A DNA stretch of 64,000 nucleotides from Armatimonadota bacterium (GCA_031459855.1 JAVKHP010000001.1:1488429-1552428); one strand, 5' to 3'. Positions 27,383-36,075 are shown, numbered from the stretch's first letter. Notes: generated by a model from the sequence alone, not told the origin. Made by a program: numbers and translations.

Positions 27383-28117
27383 CTACTCCGCGGCGATCTC
27401 CCTCGCGCGCACCAGATCGTCTGGCGTATTGATGTTGAAGAAACTGTGCAGCTCGGGGTCGTCTGCCCTGAGCACCTCCTCGGACACGTAGGCCACGCGC
27501 GAGCCCAGGGCGTCCAGCAGGGCGTGCATCGCGCGCCGGGGCCCGGACAGCAGGTCTTCGGCCACCGAGGCCACGCGCGCCGCATACACCGCGCACAGCG
27601 GCTGCGCCCGTCCGCCCACCACGGGCACCACCGCATCCTGGCCCCCGGCCCGGGCGATCGCGATGAGGCGGGCGAGCACCGCCGGCGCGACGAAGGGCAT
27701 GTCGACCGCAACCACCGCCGCCAGCGCAGCCTCCCCCCCGGCGGGCTCGCCCGGCGCACCTTCCAGGAAGCGCAGCCCGGTCGCCAGCCCTCCCAGCGGC
27801 CCCGCCTCGGGCCACCGGTCGGCGACGACCGCGACCTGGCTCTCGCGCGGCGTTGCCACGGAGGCGAGCAGGGCACGGGCCGCCGGCGCCGACGCCGCCA
27901 CCACGATCACGGGCCGACAGACCGCCGCCAGGCGCCGCACCGCCCGCGCCAGCAGCGTCTCGTCGCCCAGGCGCAACGCCGCCTTGTCGACGCCCAGGCG
28001 TCGGCTGCGGCCGCCGGCGAGCACGATGCCTGCGTTCCAGAGCGAGTGGGTGTCCTTCAGCGGTCCCCCGGCACACCCGCGCGCGGCACCGATCCCGGCG
28101 GGCCGCGTGGGGCACAT
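27383..28117 (-). CDS. mobA: Molybdenum cofactor guanylyltransferase (MobA type)
   Basis: A 244-residue nucleotidyltransferase. The GTP-binding signature LAGGRSRRLGVDKAAL (33-48) and the metal Asp of VVAVDMPFVAP identify the MobA family, which attaches GMP to molybdopterin to make MGD, the cofactor needed by the neighbouring oxidoreductase. The frame has an N-terminal extension of about 28 residues before NAGIVLAGG; the ATG at 28117 is preceded by an unusually close AGGAG, so the true start is uncertain. It is convergent with fdhD and lies 18 bp downstream of the prepilin gene. Confidence 0.9.
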   Translation of the reverse strand: MCPTRPAGIGAARGCAGGPLKDTHSLWNAGIVLAGGRSRRLGVDKAALRLGDETLLARAVRRLAAVCRPVIVVAASAPAARALLASVATPRESQVAVVADRWPEAGPLGGLATGLRFLEGAPGEPAGGEAALAAVVAVDMPFVAPAVLARLIAIARAGGQDAVVPVVGGRAQPLCAVYAARVASVAEDLLSGPRRAMHALLDALGSRVAYVSEEVLRADDPELHSFFNINTPDDLVRAREIAAE

Positions 28118-28135
28118 GCTCCTGGTTAGTGCGCG

Positions 28136-28639
28136 CTAGGGCAGCGCCTGGACCCGCTGCGAGGACCCGTCACTGTTGAGGGTCAACGTGATCGTCACGC
28201 CAAGCGCGGGCGCACACTCGATGGGCGGTGAGGCGCCCGTGGCCTTAACCTGGATCTGAGTGTCCGTCGCTGCCTCCACGCTATAGGTCCAGCACGACGA
28301 TGGCGCCGGGGTGAAGCCCAGGCGGGCCTGCACGTTGCTGGTGTCGATCCCCTCCCATGACTCGTGCTGCTGGTAGTAGGCCCAGGCCAGGGTCTTCACT
28401 TCCTGCAGGATGTGGTTCGCCTCGGCGATCAGTGCGTTGCGGCGCGCCGCCAGGTACCGCGGCACCGCGATGGCCAGCAGGATACCGATAATGGCCAGGA
28501 CCGTGACGAGCTCGAGCAGCGTCAAGCCGCTCTCGGTGCGCCTGGCGGCGTGCCCTCCGTTGGCGGGCGCCCGCGGAGAGCGGTTGGACACGGGCGTGCG
28601 CGGCGCGGCCGTTCCCCATGCGGACATGCGCGTCGACAC
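28136..28639 (-). CDS. Type IV prepilin-like protein
   Basis: The 167-residue protein has a class-III-like prepilin signal. After a basic leader, Gly38 is followed by LTLLELVTVLAIIGILLAIA, with Glu43 at the +5 position, so a prepilin peptidase would cut between Gly38 and Leu39. The mature part is a short pseudopilin/pilin with VPRYLAARRNALIAEANHIL continuing helix alpha-1 and two Cys in the globular region. The leader is long (38 residues) if the GTG at 28639 is used, which is supported by GGGGGG upstream; an ATG at 28627 is the alternative. It matches the pilus machinery at 17.8-23.6 kb. Confidence 0.87.
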   Translation of the reverse strand: MSTRMSAWGTAAPRTPVSNRSPRAPANGGHAARRTESGLTLLELVTVLAIIGILLAIAVPRYLAARRNALIAEANHILQEVKTLAWAYYQQHESWEGIDTSNVQARLGFTPAPSSCWTYSVEAATDTQIQVKATGASPPIECAPALGVTITLTLNSDGSSQRVQALP

Positions 28640-28874
28640 AGGCACCCCCCACGTGCTCGGTGTCGCGAACGCTCGACATCGAGGTCGCATCCCTGTATGT
28701 TGCCAGCAACGCCCGCACGCGCCAAAGGCGTGTCGGCGGCGACGCCAAGGTCGCACTTCTGTTATGATACGGTACCCCCGCGGCCCTGTTTGTAGACCCT
28801 GCGCGCGGACGCCTGCGCGCGACTACGCTTGTCTGCGCCAGGTCGAAGCATAGGCCCGCATGGAGGTGTCGACC

Positions 28875-29120
28875 TCACAGGGCTTCAGCCAGCAGGCGCG
28901 CTGCCTCGCCGGGCTGAGGAAACCGGCCGGCGCTGGCCTTGTTGAAGATCGTGCGCCTGCCGGCGAAGATGGCGAACCGCCCACCCGACGACGGGACGAT
29001 CACCACCGACGCGATGCGGTCCGCGTGCTCGCCGAGCAGCTCCTCCGCCACACGGGCGGCGTGTCCTTCGTACCCTCATTCCGCGCAGTACTCGATGCGC
29101 ACCGTAATGCGCTCGGGCAT
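28875..29120 (-). CDS. SelW/Rdx-family selenoprotein (UGA at codon 15)
   Basis: Read through one in-frame TGA, this is an 81-residue Rdx (SelW/SelT/SelH) protein. The redox motif is Cys12-Ala-Glu-Sec15 in RIEYCAE-U-GYEGHAARVAEELL, exactly the family's CxxU. The rest also fits: VVIVPSSGGRFAIFAG, then IFNKASAGRFPQPGEA. The TGA is at 29078-29076 and the real stop at 28877-28875. The ATG at 29120 has a strong SD (GGAGGTGAC). Family members are small thioredoxin-fold redox proteins of the cytosol. No frameshift or decay is visible on either side of the TGA, so this is recoding, not a pseudogene. selA, selB, selC and selD are not in the window and must be elsewhere if the reading is right. Confidence 0.88.
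29045..29078 (-). promoter_or_regulatory. Candidate bacterial SECIS element behind the UGA codon
   Basis: Immediately 3' of the UGA (29078-29076), after 16 nt, a perfect 5-bp stem CCGCC/GGCGG (29059-29055 with 29049-29045) encloses the loop CGUGU. The loop contains a GU and starts about 22 nt after the UGA, close to the position of the SelB-binding loop in E. coli fdhF. It lies inside the coding sequence, as bacterial SECIS elements do. Spacing and loop fit; the lower stem is poor. Confidence 0.55.
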
Positions 29121-29515
29121 CTGTCACCTCCGGGTGCGCTCCCGCAAGCCCACGTGGGAGAACGAAATTCTTCTACAATAGTCTTCTACAAAGTTGGCGG
29201 GAGATCCCGGTCACCCTGCTGCAGGCGGCTGCCACTCTAGAATAGCCCGTTCGGGTGCTCGCACGTGCGACGGACTGGCGGTGCCGCGGCTGCAGGCCCG
29301 TGACCCTGGAGCTGTGTGGTTGGCTGATTGTGCGGGACGACGAGCTGAGGATACAGCCACCGCGGTCCCAAACCTACGGTCAGCTGTCCATGGATCGCGC
29401 GCGGAGGTGAGCCGGCGATACCGCGGCGGCGGGCGCCCCGTCCCGTAGGTGGCCGTTGGGTGGCGGTTGGGTGGCCGTTGGGCGGCCGTTGTAGATGGGC
29501 CCGTTGCGTTTCCCG
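29121..29515. other. Intergenic region upstream of the selenoprotein
   Basis: No gene is supported. An unusually A+T-rich patch at 29161-29195 carries a direct repeat of TCTTCTACAA (29169-29178 and 29182-29191, 13-bp pitch), about 50 bp upstream of the selenoprotein start. It probably contains that gene's promoter or operator, though no clean -35/-10 pair was found. Confidence 0.4.
29449..29492. repeat. Four tandem 11-bp repeats
   Basis: GTGGCCGTTGG at 29449-29459 is followed directly by three copies with one or two changes, the last ending in GCGGCCGTTGT. It lies just past the 3' end of the minus-strand gene at 29516. Confidence 0.7.
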
Positions 29516-30175
29516 TTATGGAAGAGGTACCGTTACTCCCCCATCGAGGATCCACGCCAGCACCCGCGGCAGCACCATCCCGGACGGCCGCACGACGGCG
29601 TTGCGGCCGACCAGCAACACCACGATGCGGTCGGCGATCAAGCGGCCGGTGGCCGCCCGCCAGCCGTCGACCCTGATCAGGTCGTCCGGGGCCAGGGCGG
29701 CGGCCGACGTCCGCAGCCCTGTCACGTGGCTGGTCGCCGTGACGAGCACCTCGACCGTCCTGTCGCCGACGGCCAGCGTCAGCACGTCGCCGGTACGGGC
29801 GACGACGAACCCCTTGGTGGACTGGTAGATCCGGAGGGAGGGCCCGGTTTGGATGGTCGGGACGCCAGGTGCGGTCGTGGTGGCCAGAGCGACGAGCGCG
29901 GTCTGGCTGGTCGAAGCGACGGATATCGTCTGATCGGTCGGAGCGCCGGATATGGTCTGGCTGGCCGGAGGAATGTGCAGGGTCCGGCTGCCGCGGACAG
30001 CGGGCACGGTTTGGTCGGCGAGGGCCATGGTTGGAGCGAGCGGTGTCGCGGGGGCGTGCGCAAGCGCGGGGCTTCCCGGGCCTGTCAGGACCAGTAGCAC
30101 GATCCAGAGGACCCCTAGCACGAGCACGGCGCAGGGCACGCCTCGCACGGTCCAGGGCACGCCGGCGCGCAACAT
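29516..30175 (-). CDS. Secreted protein with C-terminal OB-like (DUF5666-type) domain
   Basis: The 219-residue protein has a signal peptide or membrane anchor (PCAVLVLGVLWIVLLVL, residues 14-30, then SPALAHA). A low-complexity middle part repeats Gln-Thr-Ile/Ala and Ser-Thr motifs (SQTISGAPTDQTISV, TSQTALVAL). The C-terminal part, about 130-190, alternates strands in the manner of DUF5666/OB-fold proteins (VARTGDVLTLAVGDRTVEV, DDLIRVDGWRAATGRLIAD). The ATG at 30175 has GGAGGGAG 6 nt upstream. The role is unknown; the domain assignment is tentative. Confidence 0.65.
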   Translation of the reverse strand: MLRAGVPWTVRGVPCAVLVLGVLWIVLLVLTGPGSPALAHAPATPLAPTMALADQTVPAVRGSRTLHIPPASQTISGAPTDQTISVASTSQTALVALATTTAPGVPTIQTGPSLRIYQSTKGFVVARTGDVLTLAVGDRTVEVLVTATSHVTGLRTSAAALAPDDLIRVDGWRAATGRLIADRIVVLLVGRNAVVRPSGMVLPRVLAWILDGGVTVPLP

Positions 30176-30691
30176 GGGCAACTCCCTCCCCGTCACGGTC
30201 GGCCCTCCGGCGGCCTGTTGCGTCCAGCGTGCAGAGGATACGGTGGAAATACCATGGCGGGCAGGTGGGGAAAAGGTCCGGGTTTGGTTCCGGTACCATC
30301 TGGGCCCCGGGCACTCATGATGCATAGGTCAAAGATACTCAACCGGCGTAGCCCAGGGGACCTGAGGGTGACAAACGTAGGGGGGCATGGGGGAATCTCC
30401 ACGTCCGCGAGCCCAGCACAGCCCTTTACGGCCGAGGGGGGTTGCGCCCAGGTGGTACTCTATGGGGCGGGTCCGGGACGTGATGGGGCCGGTTCGGATG
30501 TACTGTGCCCCGCAGCATGCCCTGCTGCGCGATCCATCTAACCTGGATCTACCGGAAGCCGCACCGTCTGGCCCGGCTTCTGCGGGGGTGCGTCTGGTGC
30601 GGTGCGTCCGGGTATTCGGGCATGAGAGATTGGGGAGTCGTGACGCTACCCGTACCTGGGGGCGCCGAACGCTGTTTCACTGAGGTGTAGT
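30176..30691. other. Divergent intergenic region, 516 bp
   Basis: No convincing gene is seen on either strand; short open frames here show no domain-like composition. It must hold the promoters of the secreted protein (minus) and of the alpha-glucan phosphorylase (plus). Confidence 0.4.
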
Positions 30692-32368
30692 CTGACCGTC
30701 GCGTACTTTTCCATGGAAGTCGGTCTCGAGCCCGGCATGCCGACCTACAGCGGCGGCCTGGGGGTGCTGGCCGGCGATACCTTGCGGGCCGCGGCCGACC
30801 GGGGGCTGCCCATGGTGGGCCTGACCCTGCTCCACCGGGGCGGGTACTTCCGCCAAGTACTCGACGAGCACGGGCATCAGTCCGAGCTGCCGGTCAGTTG
30901 GGAGCCCGAGGCCTACATGCGGCCGCTGCCTACCACGGTCACGGTGACGATCGAGGGCCGGCCCGTGCAGGTGCAGCCGTGGCGCTACCTGGTGCGGGGC
31001 GTGAACGGCCACGGCGTGCCCGTGCTGTTCCTCGACGCCGCGCTACCCGCCAACGCCCCGGAAGATCAGGCCCTGACAGGTGTGCTCTACGGCGGCGACG
31101 CCCGCTACCGCCTCGCGCAAGAGGTGCTGCTCGGCTACGGGGGCATCGCAGTGCTTCGGGCGCTGGGCTACACCGACGTGCGGGCCTACCACATGAACGA
31201 AGGCCACTCGGCGTTGCTCACCCTGGCGCTCCTGGAGGAGCGCACGCGCGGCCGCGGCCTGCGCAGCGCGACCGACGCCGACCTCGAGGCCGTGCGCCGC
31301 CAGTGCGTCTTCACCACCCACACGCCCGTGCCCGCCGGGCACGATCAGTTCGGCATCGACCTCGTGCGTCAAGTGCTGGGCGCCGAGCGCGCCGCCTTCC
31401 TCGAAGGCTCGCCCGCCTGCCCCGGCGGCGTGCTGAACATGACGGCGCTCGCGCTGTACCTGGCGCGCTACGTCAACGGTGTGGCGATGCGCCACAGCGA
31501 GGTCTCGCGGCACCTGTTCCCCGCCTACCCGATCAACGCCATCACCAACGGCGTGCACGCCGTCCACTGGACCTCGCCACCCTTCGCCCGGCTGTACGAC
31601 CGACACATCCCGGAGTGGCGGCGGGACAACCTCTACCTGCGGTACGCTGTGGGCATCCCGCTGGAGGAGATCCAGGCCGCCCACGCCGAGGCCGAGGCTG
31701 CGCTGCTCGCCGAGGTCGAACGCCGCACCGGAAGGCGGCTCGCCCCCGGGGTACTCACCCTGGCCTTCGCCCGTCGCGCCACCGCCTACAAGCGGGCCGA
31801 CCTGCTGCTGAGCGATCCCGAGCGGCTACGGCGGATCGCACAGCAGAGCGGGGGGCTCCAGGTGCTCTACGCCGGCAAAGCGCACCCGCGCGACGACGAC
31901 GGCAAGGCGCTCATCCGCCGCGTGTTCGGCATCGCGGCGGCGCTGCGCGACGCCGTGCCCATCGTCTACCTGGAAGAGTACGATCTGGCGCTGGCGCGCC
32001 TGCTGTGTGCCGGTGCGGACGTGTGGCTCAACACCCCGCAGAAACCGCAGGAGGCCTCCGGCACCAGTGGCATGAAGGCCGCGCTGAACGGCGTGCCCAG
32101 CCTGAGCGTGCTCGACGGCTGGTGGATCGAAGGGCACGTCGAGGGAGTGACCGGGTGGGCCATCGGCGACAGCAGCCCCGCCAGCGATCCCGTCGCCGAG
32201 GCCGCCAGCCTCTACCACCAGCTCGAAGCGGTCGTCGCGCCGCTGTTCTACCACCGTCCCGACGAGTTCCTACGCGTGCGCCGGGCCGCCATCGCGCTGA
32301 ACGCCGCGTTCTTCAACGCGCAGCGCATGCTGGATCAGTACATCAGGAACGCGTACGTGGCCGAGTAG
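30692..32368 (+). CDS. Alpha-glucan (glycogen/maltodextrin) phosphorylase, short GT35 type
   Basis: The 558-residue protein belongs to the short bacterial/archaeal alpha-glucan phosphorylases (GT35), which release glucose 1-phosphate from alpha-1,4-glucans using pyridoxal phosphate. The PLP Lys is in GTSGMKAALNGVPSLSVLDGWW; AYHMNEGHSALLTLALLEE and THTPVPAGHDQF are also typical. The first in-frame ATG (30713) would cut into the conserved opening TVAYFSMEVGLEPGMPTYSGG. The CTG at 30692, with GAGGTG 4 nt upstream, restores the full start (L/M-TVAYFSMEV) and is preferred. The gene stands alone; a 13-bp repeat array follows it. Confidence 0.92.
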   Translation: MTVAYFSMEVGLEPGMPTYSGGLGVLAGDTLRAAADRGLPMVGLTLLHRGGYFRQVLDEHGHQSELPVSWEPEAYMRPLPTTVTVTIEGRPVQVQPWRYLVRGVNGHGVPVLFLDAALPANAPEDQALTGVLYGGDARYRLAQEVLLGYGGIAVLRALGYTDVRAYHMNEGHSALLTLALLEERTRGRGLRSATDADLEAVRRQCVFTTHTPVPAGHDQFGIDLVRQVLGAERAAFLEGSPACPGGVLNMTALALYLARYVNGVAMRHSEVSRHLFPAYPINAITNGVHAVHWTSPPFARLYDRHIPEWRRDNLYLRYAVGIPLEEIQAAHAEAEAALLAEVERRTGRRLAPGVLTLAFARRATAYKRADLLLSDPERLRRIAQQSGGLQVLYAGKAHPRDDDGKALIRRVFGIAAALRDAVPIVYLEEYDLALARLLCAGADVWLNTPQKPQEASGTSGMKAALNGVPSLSVLDGWWIEGHVEGVTGWAIGDSSPASDPVAEAASLYHQLEAVVAPLFYHRPDEFLRVRRAAIALNAAFFNAQRMLDQYIRNAYVAE

Positions 32369-32460
32369 CGTCCCGCTGGCCATCCCAGGCAGTAGCCCCG
32401 CGCGGCCCGGAGGCGCTCCGCGACGCTCGTCCACCGTAGACACCCGGTGTAACACTTAGC

Positions 32461-32591
32461 GTAAACGCCCAGCGTAAACCACCCAGGGTAACCACCGAGG
32501 GTAACCACCCAGGGTAAGCACCCAGGGTAACCACCCAGGGTAACCACCCAGGGTAACCACCCAGGGTAACCACCCAGGGTAACCACCCGGG
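32461..32591. repeat. Tandem array of ten 13-bp units
   Basis: The unit is GTAACCACCCAGG. Ten units run head to tail; the central five are nearly perfect, and the two ends are degenerate. GGGTAACC within the unit contains the palindrome GGTAACC. The array lies between the convergent ends of the phosphorylase gene and the Mrp operon. Units are too short and have no spacers, so it is not a CRISPR array. Confidence 0.9.
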
Positions 32592-32670
32592 TTCGACACA
32601 ACTGCGTCCAGCGGCCCCTGTGCCGCAGCAGCCGTCCCCTGTCGACGCCCGCACCCTAGTTCGACAGCCC

Positions 32671-32695
32671 GGGTGTACGAACTGTTAGTACACCC
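32671..32695. promoter_or_regulatory. 25-bp palindrome, copy 1
   Basis: The arms GGGTGTACGAAC and GTTAGTACACCC flank a single central T and match at all but one position. The loop is too short for a terminator, so a dimeric DNA-binding protein is the likelier reader. The core recurs exactly 50 bp away. Confidence 0.55.
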
Positions 32696-32724
32696 GCCTG
32701 ATTCTTCTAGGGAAACACCATCGC

Positions 32725-32741
32725 GTACTAACTGTTAGTAC
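32725..32741. promoter_or_regulatory. 17-bp palindrome, copy 2
   Basis: GTACTAAC-T-GTTAGTAC is a perfect palindrome with a one-base centre, sharing AACTGTTAGTACACCC with copy 1. It lies 16 bp beyond the mnhG stop codon. Confidence 0.55.
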
Positions 32742-32756
32742 ACCCGGCCGTTTCCA

Positions 32757-33179
32757 CTACGATCGTGTGTTCGGGGTACCCGCGCCCCAGCGCTCATCGC
32801 CGCGGGGTGTTGACGCTCCCCGACTGCGCCCGGGCTGCCGTCCCTGCCACTCGTCGACCAGCGTGCCGTCCCACAGGTCGGCGCCGTCCAGGTAGCCGGC
32901 GCGCGCGATCATGTGGGCCGCTACAGGCGCCGTCAGCAGCACGAAGACCACCGCGGCGAGAGCCCGCGTCCGCACGCCCGGATCGTCGGTAGCCAGCGCC
33001 ACGGCCAGCAGCAGGCAGCCCGTCCCCAGCGTGGTCGCTTTGCTGGCCGGCTGCATGCGGGTGAAGAGGTCGGGCATGCGAGCCACGCCCAGCGCGGCCA
33101 GCAGTACGAACAGGCTTCCGAACACGAGCAGCCCGGCGAGCAGCCACTCCGCCACCGGCACCAGGACCGGCAGCATCAT
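32757..33179 (-). CDS. mnhG: Mrp Na+/H+ antiporter subunit G
   Basis: The 140-residue membrane protein matches MnhG/MrpG. Three transmembrane segments are visible, with [27 protein letters not shown] as the family signature. A hydrophilic C-terminal tail of about 35 residues is not part of the usual protein. It is the last gene of the Mrp operon and overlaps mnhF by ATGA. Confidence 0.93.
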   Translation of the reverse strand: MMLPVLVPVAEWLLAGLLVFGSLFVLLAALGVARMPDLFTRMQPASKATTLGTGCLLLAVALATDDPGVRTRALAAVVFVLLTAPVAAHMIARAGYLDGADLWDGTLVDEWQGRQPGRSRGASTPRGDERWGAGTPNTRS

Positions 33180-33649
33180 CGTCGGGTTCTCCGTTCGAGG
33201 TAGCGGGCGAACGCCACCGTGCTGAGGAAGCCGATCAACGCCAGCACGATCGCGGCATCCAGAAGGGCCGCCTCGCCGGTCTGGATCACGTAGACCGCGA
33301 TGAGGCCCACCACGATCAATGCGGTGAGGTCCAGGGCCACCACGCGGTCGGCCAGGTGGGGGCCGCGCACGAGCCGGGAGAACGCCAGGACCAGCGCTGC
33401 GCTGAGCAGCACTTGCGCGAGGGGCACCACCACGGCCAACGGCCCTCCCCGCGTGAGCGCCAAGTCTCCAGCTGGAAGCGCCGCGCCCGGGCCCTGCGCC
33501 ATCGCCCCTGCATCAAGGACCACGGCCCCAACACCCGGCACCACGGCCCCAACACCCGGCACCGCCATCCCGACACCCGCCACCGCCATCCCGGCACCCA
33601 GCACCACCGCTCCAACGCCCAGCACCATCGCGCTCACGCGCATCCCCAT
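33176..33649 (-). CDS. mnhF: Mrp Na+/H+ antiporter subunit F, with repetitive N-terminal extension
   Basis: The MnhF-like part begins near residue 72 ([21 protein letters not shown]) and includes [22 protein letters not shown] and [28 protein letters not shown]. MnhF is usually about 90 residues. Here about 65 extra residues precede it, built from repeats of GVGAVV(L/P)GVG and GMAVxGVG, encoded by 18-bp units at about 33520-33640. If translation starts at 33649 the extension would form a Gly/Val-rich hydrophobic stretch. A start further in (for example the Met of [10 protein letters not shown]) would give an ordinary subunit. Confidence 0.88.
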   Translation of the reverse strand: MGMRVSAMVLGVGAVVLGAGMAVAGVGMAVPGVGAVVPGVGAVVLDAGAMAQGPGAALPAGDLALTRGGPLAVVVPLAQVLLSAALVLAFSRLVRGPHLADRVVALDLTALIVVGLIAVYVIQTGEAALLDAAIVLALIGFLSTVAFARYLERRTRR

Positions 33650-33656
33650 CCCCCGC

Positions 33657-34124
33657 TCACCGGAACAACTCCAGCACCCGCCGCTCGAGCTGGTCCTTCA
33701 GGCGCCGCCGGAATGCCTCCACGTCGTCGATGTACATGGCGTGGATGTAGAGGACACGGCGGTCGGGCGTGACGTCCAGGCTGAGGGTCCCCGGGGTCAG
33801 GGTGATGAGGTTGGCGAACAACGTGATCTCGGCGTCAGTCTGTACGTCGAGGGGGATCGCCAGGATGCCGGGCCGCATGTGGTGCGTGCGCGTTACGACG
33901 TCGTAAGCCACGCGCAGGTTCGCCAGCAGCAGCTCCCACAGGTAGAACAACGCGAAGCCCAGCGCCAGGCGCAGCCGGCGTCCGTAGCGCCCGTCGCCGC
34001 CGCCCGCCAGCCGCAGCGCCGCGAACCCCAGCAGGAACCCGACCGCGAAGTTGGCGAACGTGAAGCGCCCCGTCACCGCCATCCAGACCAGGGCCAGCAG
34101 CACGTTGGCGAGCAGGGGCGTCAC
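33657..34124 (-). CDS. mnhE: Mrp Na+/H+ antiporter subunit E
   Basis: The 155-residue protein matches MnhE: N-terminal membrane part ([16 protein letters not shown], then [11 protein letters not shown]), [17 protein letters not shown], and the hallmark [12 protein letters not shown] followed by [13 protein letters not shown]. The GTG at 34124 overlaps the mnhD stop by GTGA. It is needed for assembly of the Mrp complex. Confidence 0.94.
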   Translation of the reverse strand: MTPLLANVLLALVWMAVTGRFTFANFAVGFLLGFAALRLAGGGDGRYGRRLRLALGFALFYLWELLLANLRVAYDVVTRTHHMRPGILAIPLDVQTDAEITLFANLITLTPGTLSLDVTPDRRVLYIHAMYIDDVEAFRRRLKDQLERRVLELFR

Positions 34125-35731
34125 CGGGCGTCTCCTAGCACGGCCCGTACGTAACCCGTCGGGTCGGCCAGCTGCGCCGCGGCGCGCGCCGTGAGCCTGA
34201 ACGCGGGCTCGGCGAGGAGCCCGAACAGCACGGTGATGACGGCCAACCCCACGATGGGCGCCAGCATCGCGAGGGTTCGTCCGCGGGCCTGCGCACCCGC
34301 GCCATGCGAGCGTACACTCCCGCGCACACCAGCCGTGCGCACACCACGCGCACCCACCGCCGGCAGACCCGCCTCCTCCCTTCCCATCGACGGCAACAGC
34401 CGCTCCTCGGGCTCGAGGACCACCTCCGGGGCGTCCTTCCAGAACACCTCGTGCCAGATCTTGGTCATCGAGAACAGCGTGAGCAGGCCCACCACCAGCG
34501 CCGTGGCCACGATGGCGTAGGCTGCGCCCGCCAGCCCCGCCTGCACCAGCGCCAGCTTGGCCGCGAACCCCGACAGCGGCGGCATGCCCGCCAGCGACAG
34601 CGCGGGAATCGCGAACAGCAGTGCCAGCGCGGGCGCGTCGCGGTAGAGGCCACCCAGCGGTGCCAGCGCATACGTCCCCCGCAACCGCCACACCGCACCG
34701 CTGACCAGGAACAGGTTGGTCTTCACGATGATGTGGTGCACGATGTAGAAGATGCTCCCCGCCAGCGCCGCCGGCGTGTAGAGCCCCAGGCCCATGATCA
34801 TGTACCCGATCTGGCTGATGATGTGAAACGAGAGGATCCGCCGGAACTCACGCTGGGCCACCGCCCCCAGCACCCCTGTGACCATCGTGAGTCCGGCGAG
34901 CACCAGGATCACCCGGTGCGTGGTCCCCGGGTCGTGCACGAACAGCAGGGTGAAGACGCGCAGCAGGGCGTAGACGCCCACCTTGGTCAGCAGGCCCGCG
35001 AACACGGCCGAGGTGGCCGCCGGGGGCGTGTGGTACGATGCCGGCAGCCAGAAGAACAGCGGGAACACCGCCGCCTTGATGCCGAACGCCGCCAGGAAGA
35101 GCATGGCCAGCGTGGTCTGCAGCCCCGGGCTCGCCACCTGGGGGAGCCGGCGCGACAGGTCGGCCAGGTTCAGCGTGCCCGCCACCCCGTAGAGGATCCC
35201 CACGGCCGTGAGGAACAGCGCCGAGGCCAGCAGGTTGATGGTCACGTACTTGATCGTGCCTTCCATCTGGGCGCGCTCGCCGCCCAACGCCAGCAGCGCG
35301 AACGAGCCGATCAGCATCACCTCGAACCACACGTAGAGGTTGAACACGTCGCCGGCCAGGAACGCGCCGCAGACGCCCAGCAGCAGCACGTGGTACAGCG
35401 CTTGGTAGCCGAAGGCCTCCCGCCGGGCGTCCATCGTGCCCAGCGCGTAGGTGGCCACCGCGAGCCCCACCAGGCCCGTCACCGCCACCATGATCGCCGC
35501 GAAGAGGTCGGCCACCAGCGTGATGCCAAACGGCGCGGGCCACCCGCCGGCCTGCGTGGCCGTAATACCCCGCGCTGCGACCGTCCACAGCAGGAAGAGT
35601 CCGGCTCCCAGCAGCCCGGCCGCGCCCGCCAGGCTCAGGCGCCGCTGCACGGCGGGCCGGCCCCACGCCAGCAGGCAGGCCACGGCCGTGCCCAGGGGGA
35701 TGAGCAGCGGCAGTGCCAGGACGGCTGTCAC
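34121..35731 (-). CDS. mnhD: Mrp Na+/H+ antiporter subunit D
   Basis: A 536-residue proton-translocating subunit homologous to complex I antiporter-like subunits (NuoM/N). The conserved Glu is in [16 protein letters not shown], and the key Lys in [23 protein letters not shown]. About 14 helices are expected. Near the C terminus is a hydrophilic insertion of about 35 residues ([21 protein letters not shown]), which is unusual. The GTG at 35731 overlaps the mnhC stop by GTGA. Confidence 0.95.
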   Translation of the reverse strand: MTAVLALPLLIPLGTAVACLLAWGRPAVQRRLSLAGAAGLLGAGLFLLWTVAARGITATQAGGWPAPFGITLVADLFAAIMVAVTGLVGLAVATYALGTMDARREAFGYQALYHVLLLGVCGAFLAGDVFNLYVWFEVMLIGSFALLALGGERAQMEGTIKYVTINLLASALFLTAVGILYGVAGTLNLADLSRRLPQVASPGLQTTLAMLFLAAFGIKAAVFPLFFWLPASYHTPPAATSAVFAGLLTKVGVYALLRVFTLLFVHDPGTTHRVILVLAGLTMVTGVLGAVAQREFRRILSFHIISQIGYMIMGLGLYTPAALAGSIFYIVHHIIVKTNLFLVSGAVWRLRGTYALAPLGGLYRDAPALALLFAIPALSLAGMPPLSGFAAKLALVQAGLAGAAYAIVATALVVGLLTLFSMTKIWHEVFWKDAPEVVLEPEERLLPSMGREEAGLPAVGARGVRTAGVRGSVRSHGAGAQARGRTLAMLAPIVGLAVITVLFGLLAEPAFRLTARAAAQLADPTGYVRAVLGDAR

Positions 35732-36075
35732 GTGTCCGTGCTCCGCATCGCGTCGAGGTCGTCGGTGCCCACGGTCTGCACCACCCGGTGGACCAGCACC
35801 ACCATGAACGCCAGCACGCCGAAGCCGATCACGATCGCCGTCAGGATCAACGCCTGGGCCACCGGATCGGCAGTGGGACCCGGTGGTGCCACGGCGCCCG
35901 GTGGGACGATCGGCGGCCGCGCGCGCACCAGGCCCGCGGAGGTGAAGATCACCAGGTTGGTGGCGTTGTTCAACAGGGCCAGGCCGATCAGCAGCTTCAC
36001 GATGCTGCGGCGCAGCATCATGTACAGGCCGACGGCGTACAGCCCGCCGATCACCAGCGCCAGCAGTCCCGTCAC
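35728..36075 (-). CDS. mnhC: Mrp Na+/H+ antiporter subunit C
   Basis: The 115-residue, three-helix protein is the NuoK-like subunit: [32 protein letters not shown], then [21 protein letters not shown]. The start is GTG. It lies between mnhB (36 bp upstream) and mnhD (GTGA overlap). Confidence 0.95.
   Translation of the reverse strand: MTGLLALVIGGLYAVGLYMMLRRSIVKLLIGLALLNNATNLVIFTSAGLVRARPPIVPPGAVAPPGPTADPVAQALILTAIVIGFGVLAFMVVLVHRVVQTVGTDDLDAMRSTDT

Noticed and set aside
28885-29127. 80-codon minus-strand open frame over the selenoprotein
   Set aside because: It is another frame of the same DNA, Arg-rich and without domain features; the UGA-containing frame gives the real protein.
32461-32591. 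CRISPR array
   Set aside because: The units are 13 bp, directly adjacent and without spacers; no cas genes are near.
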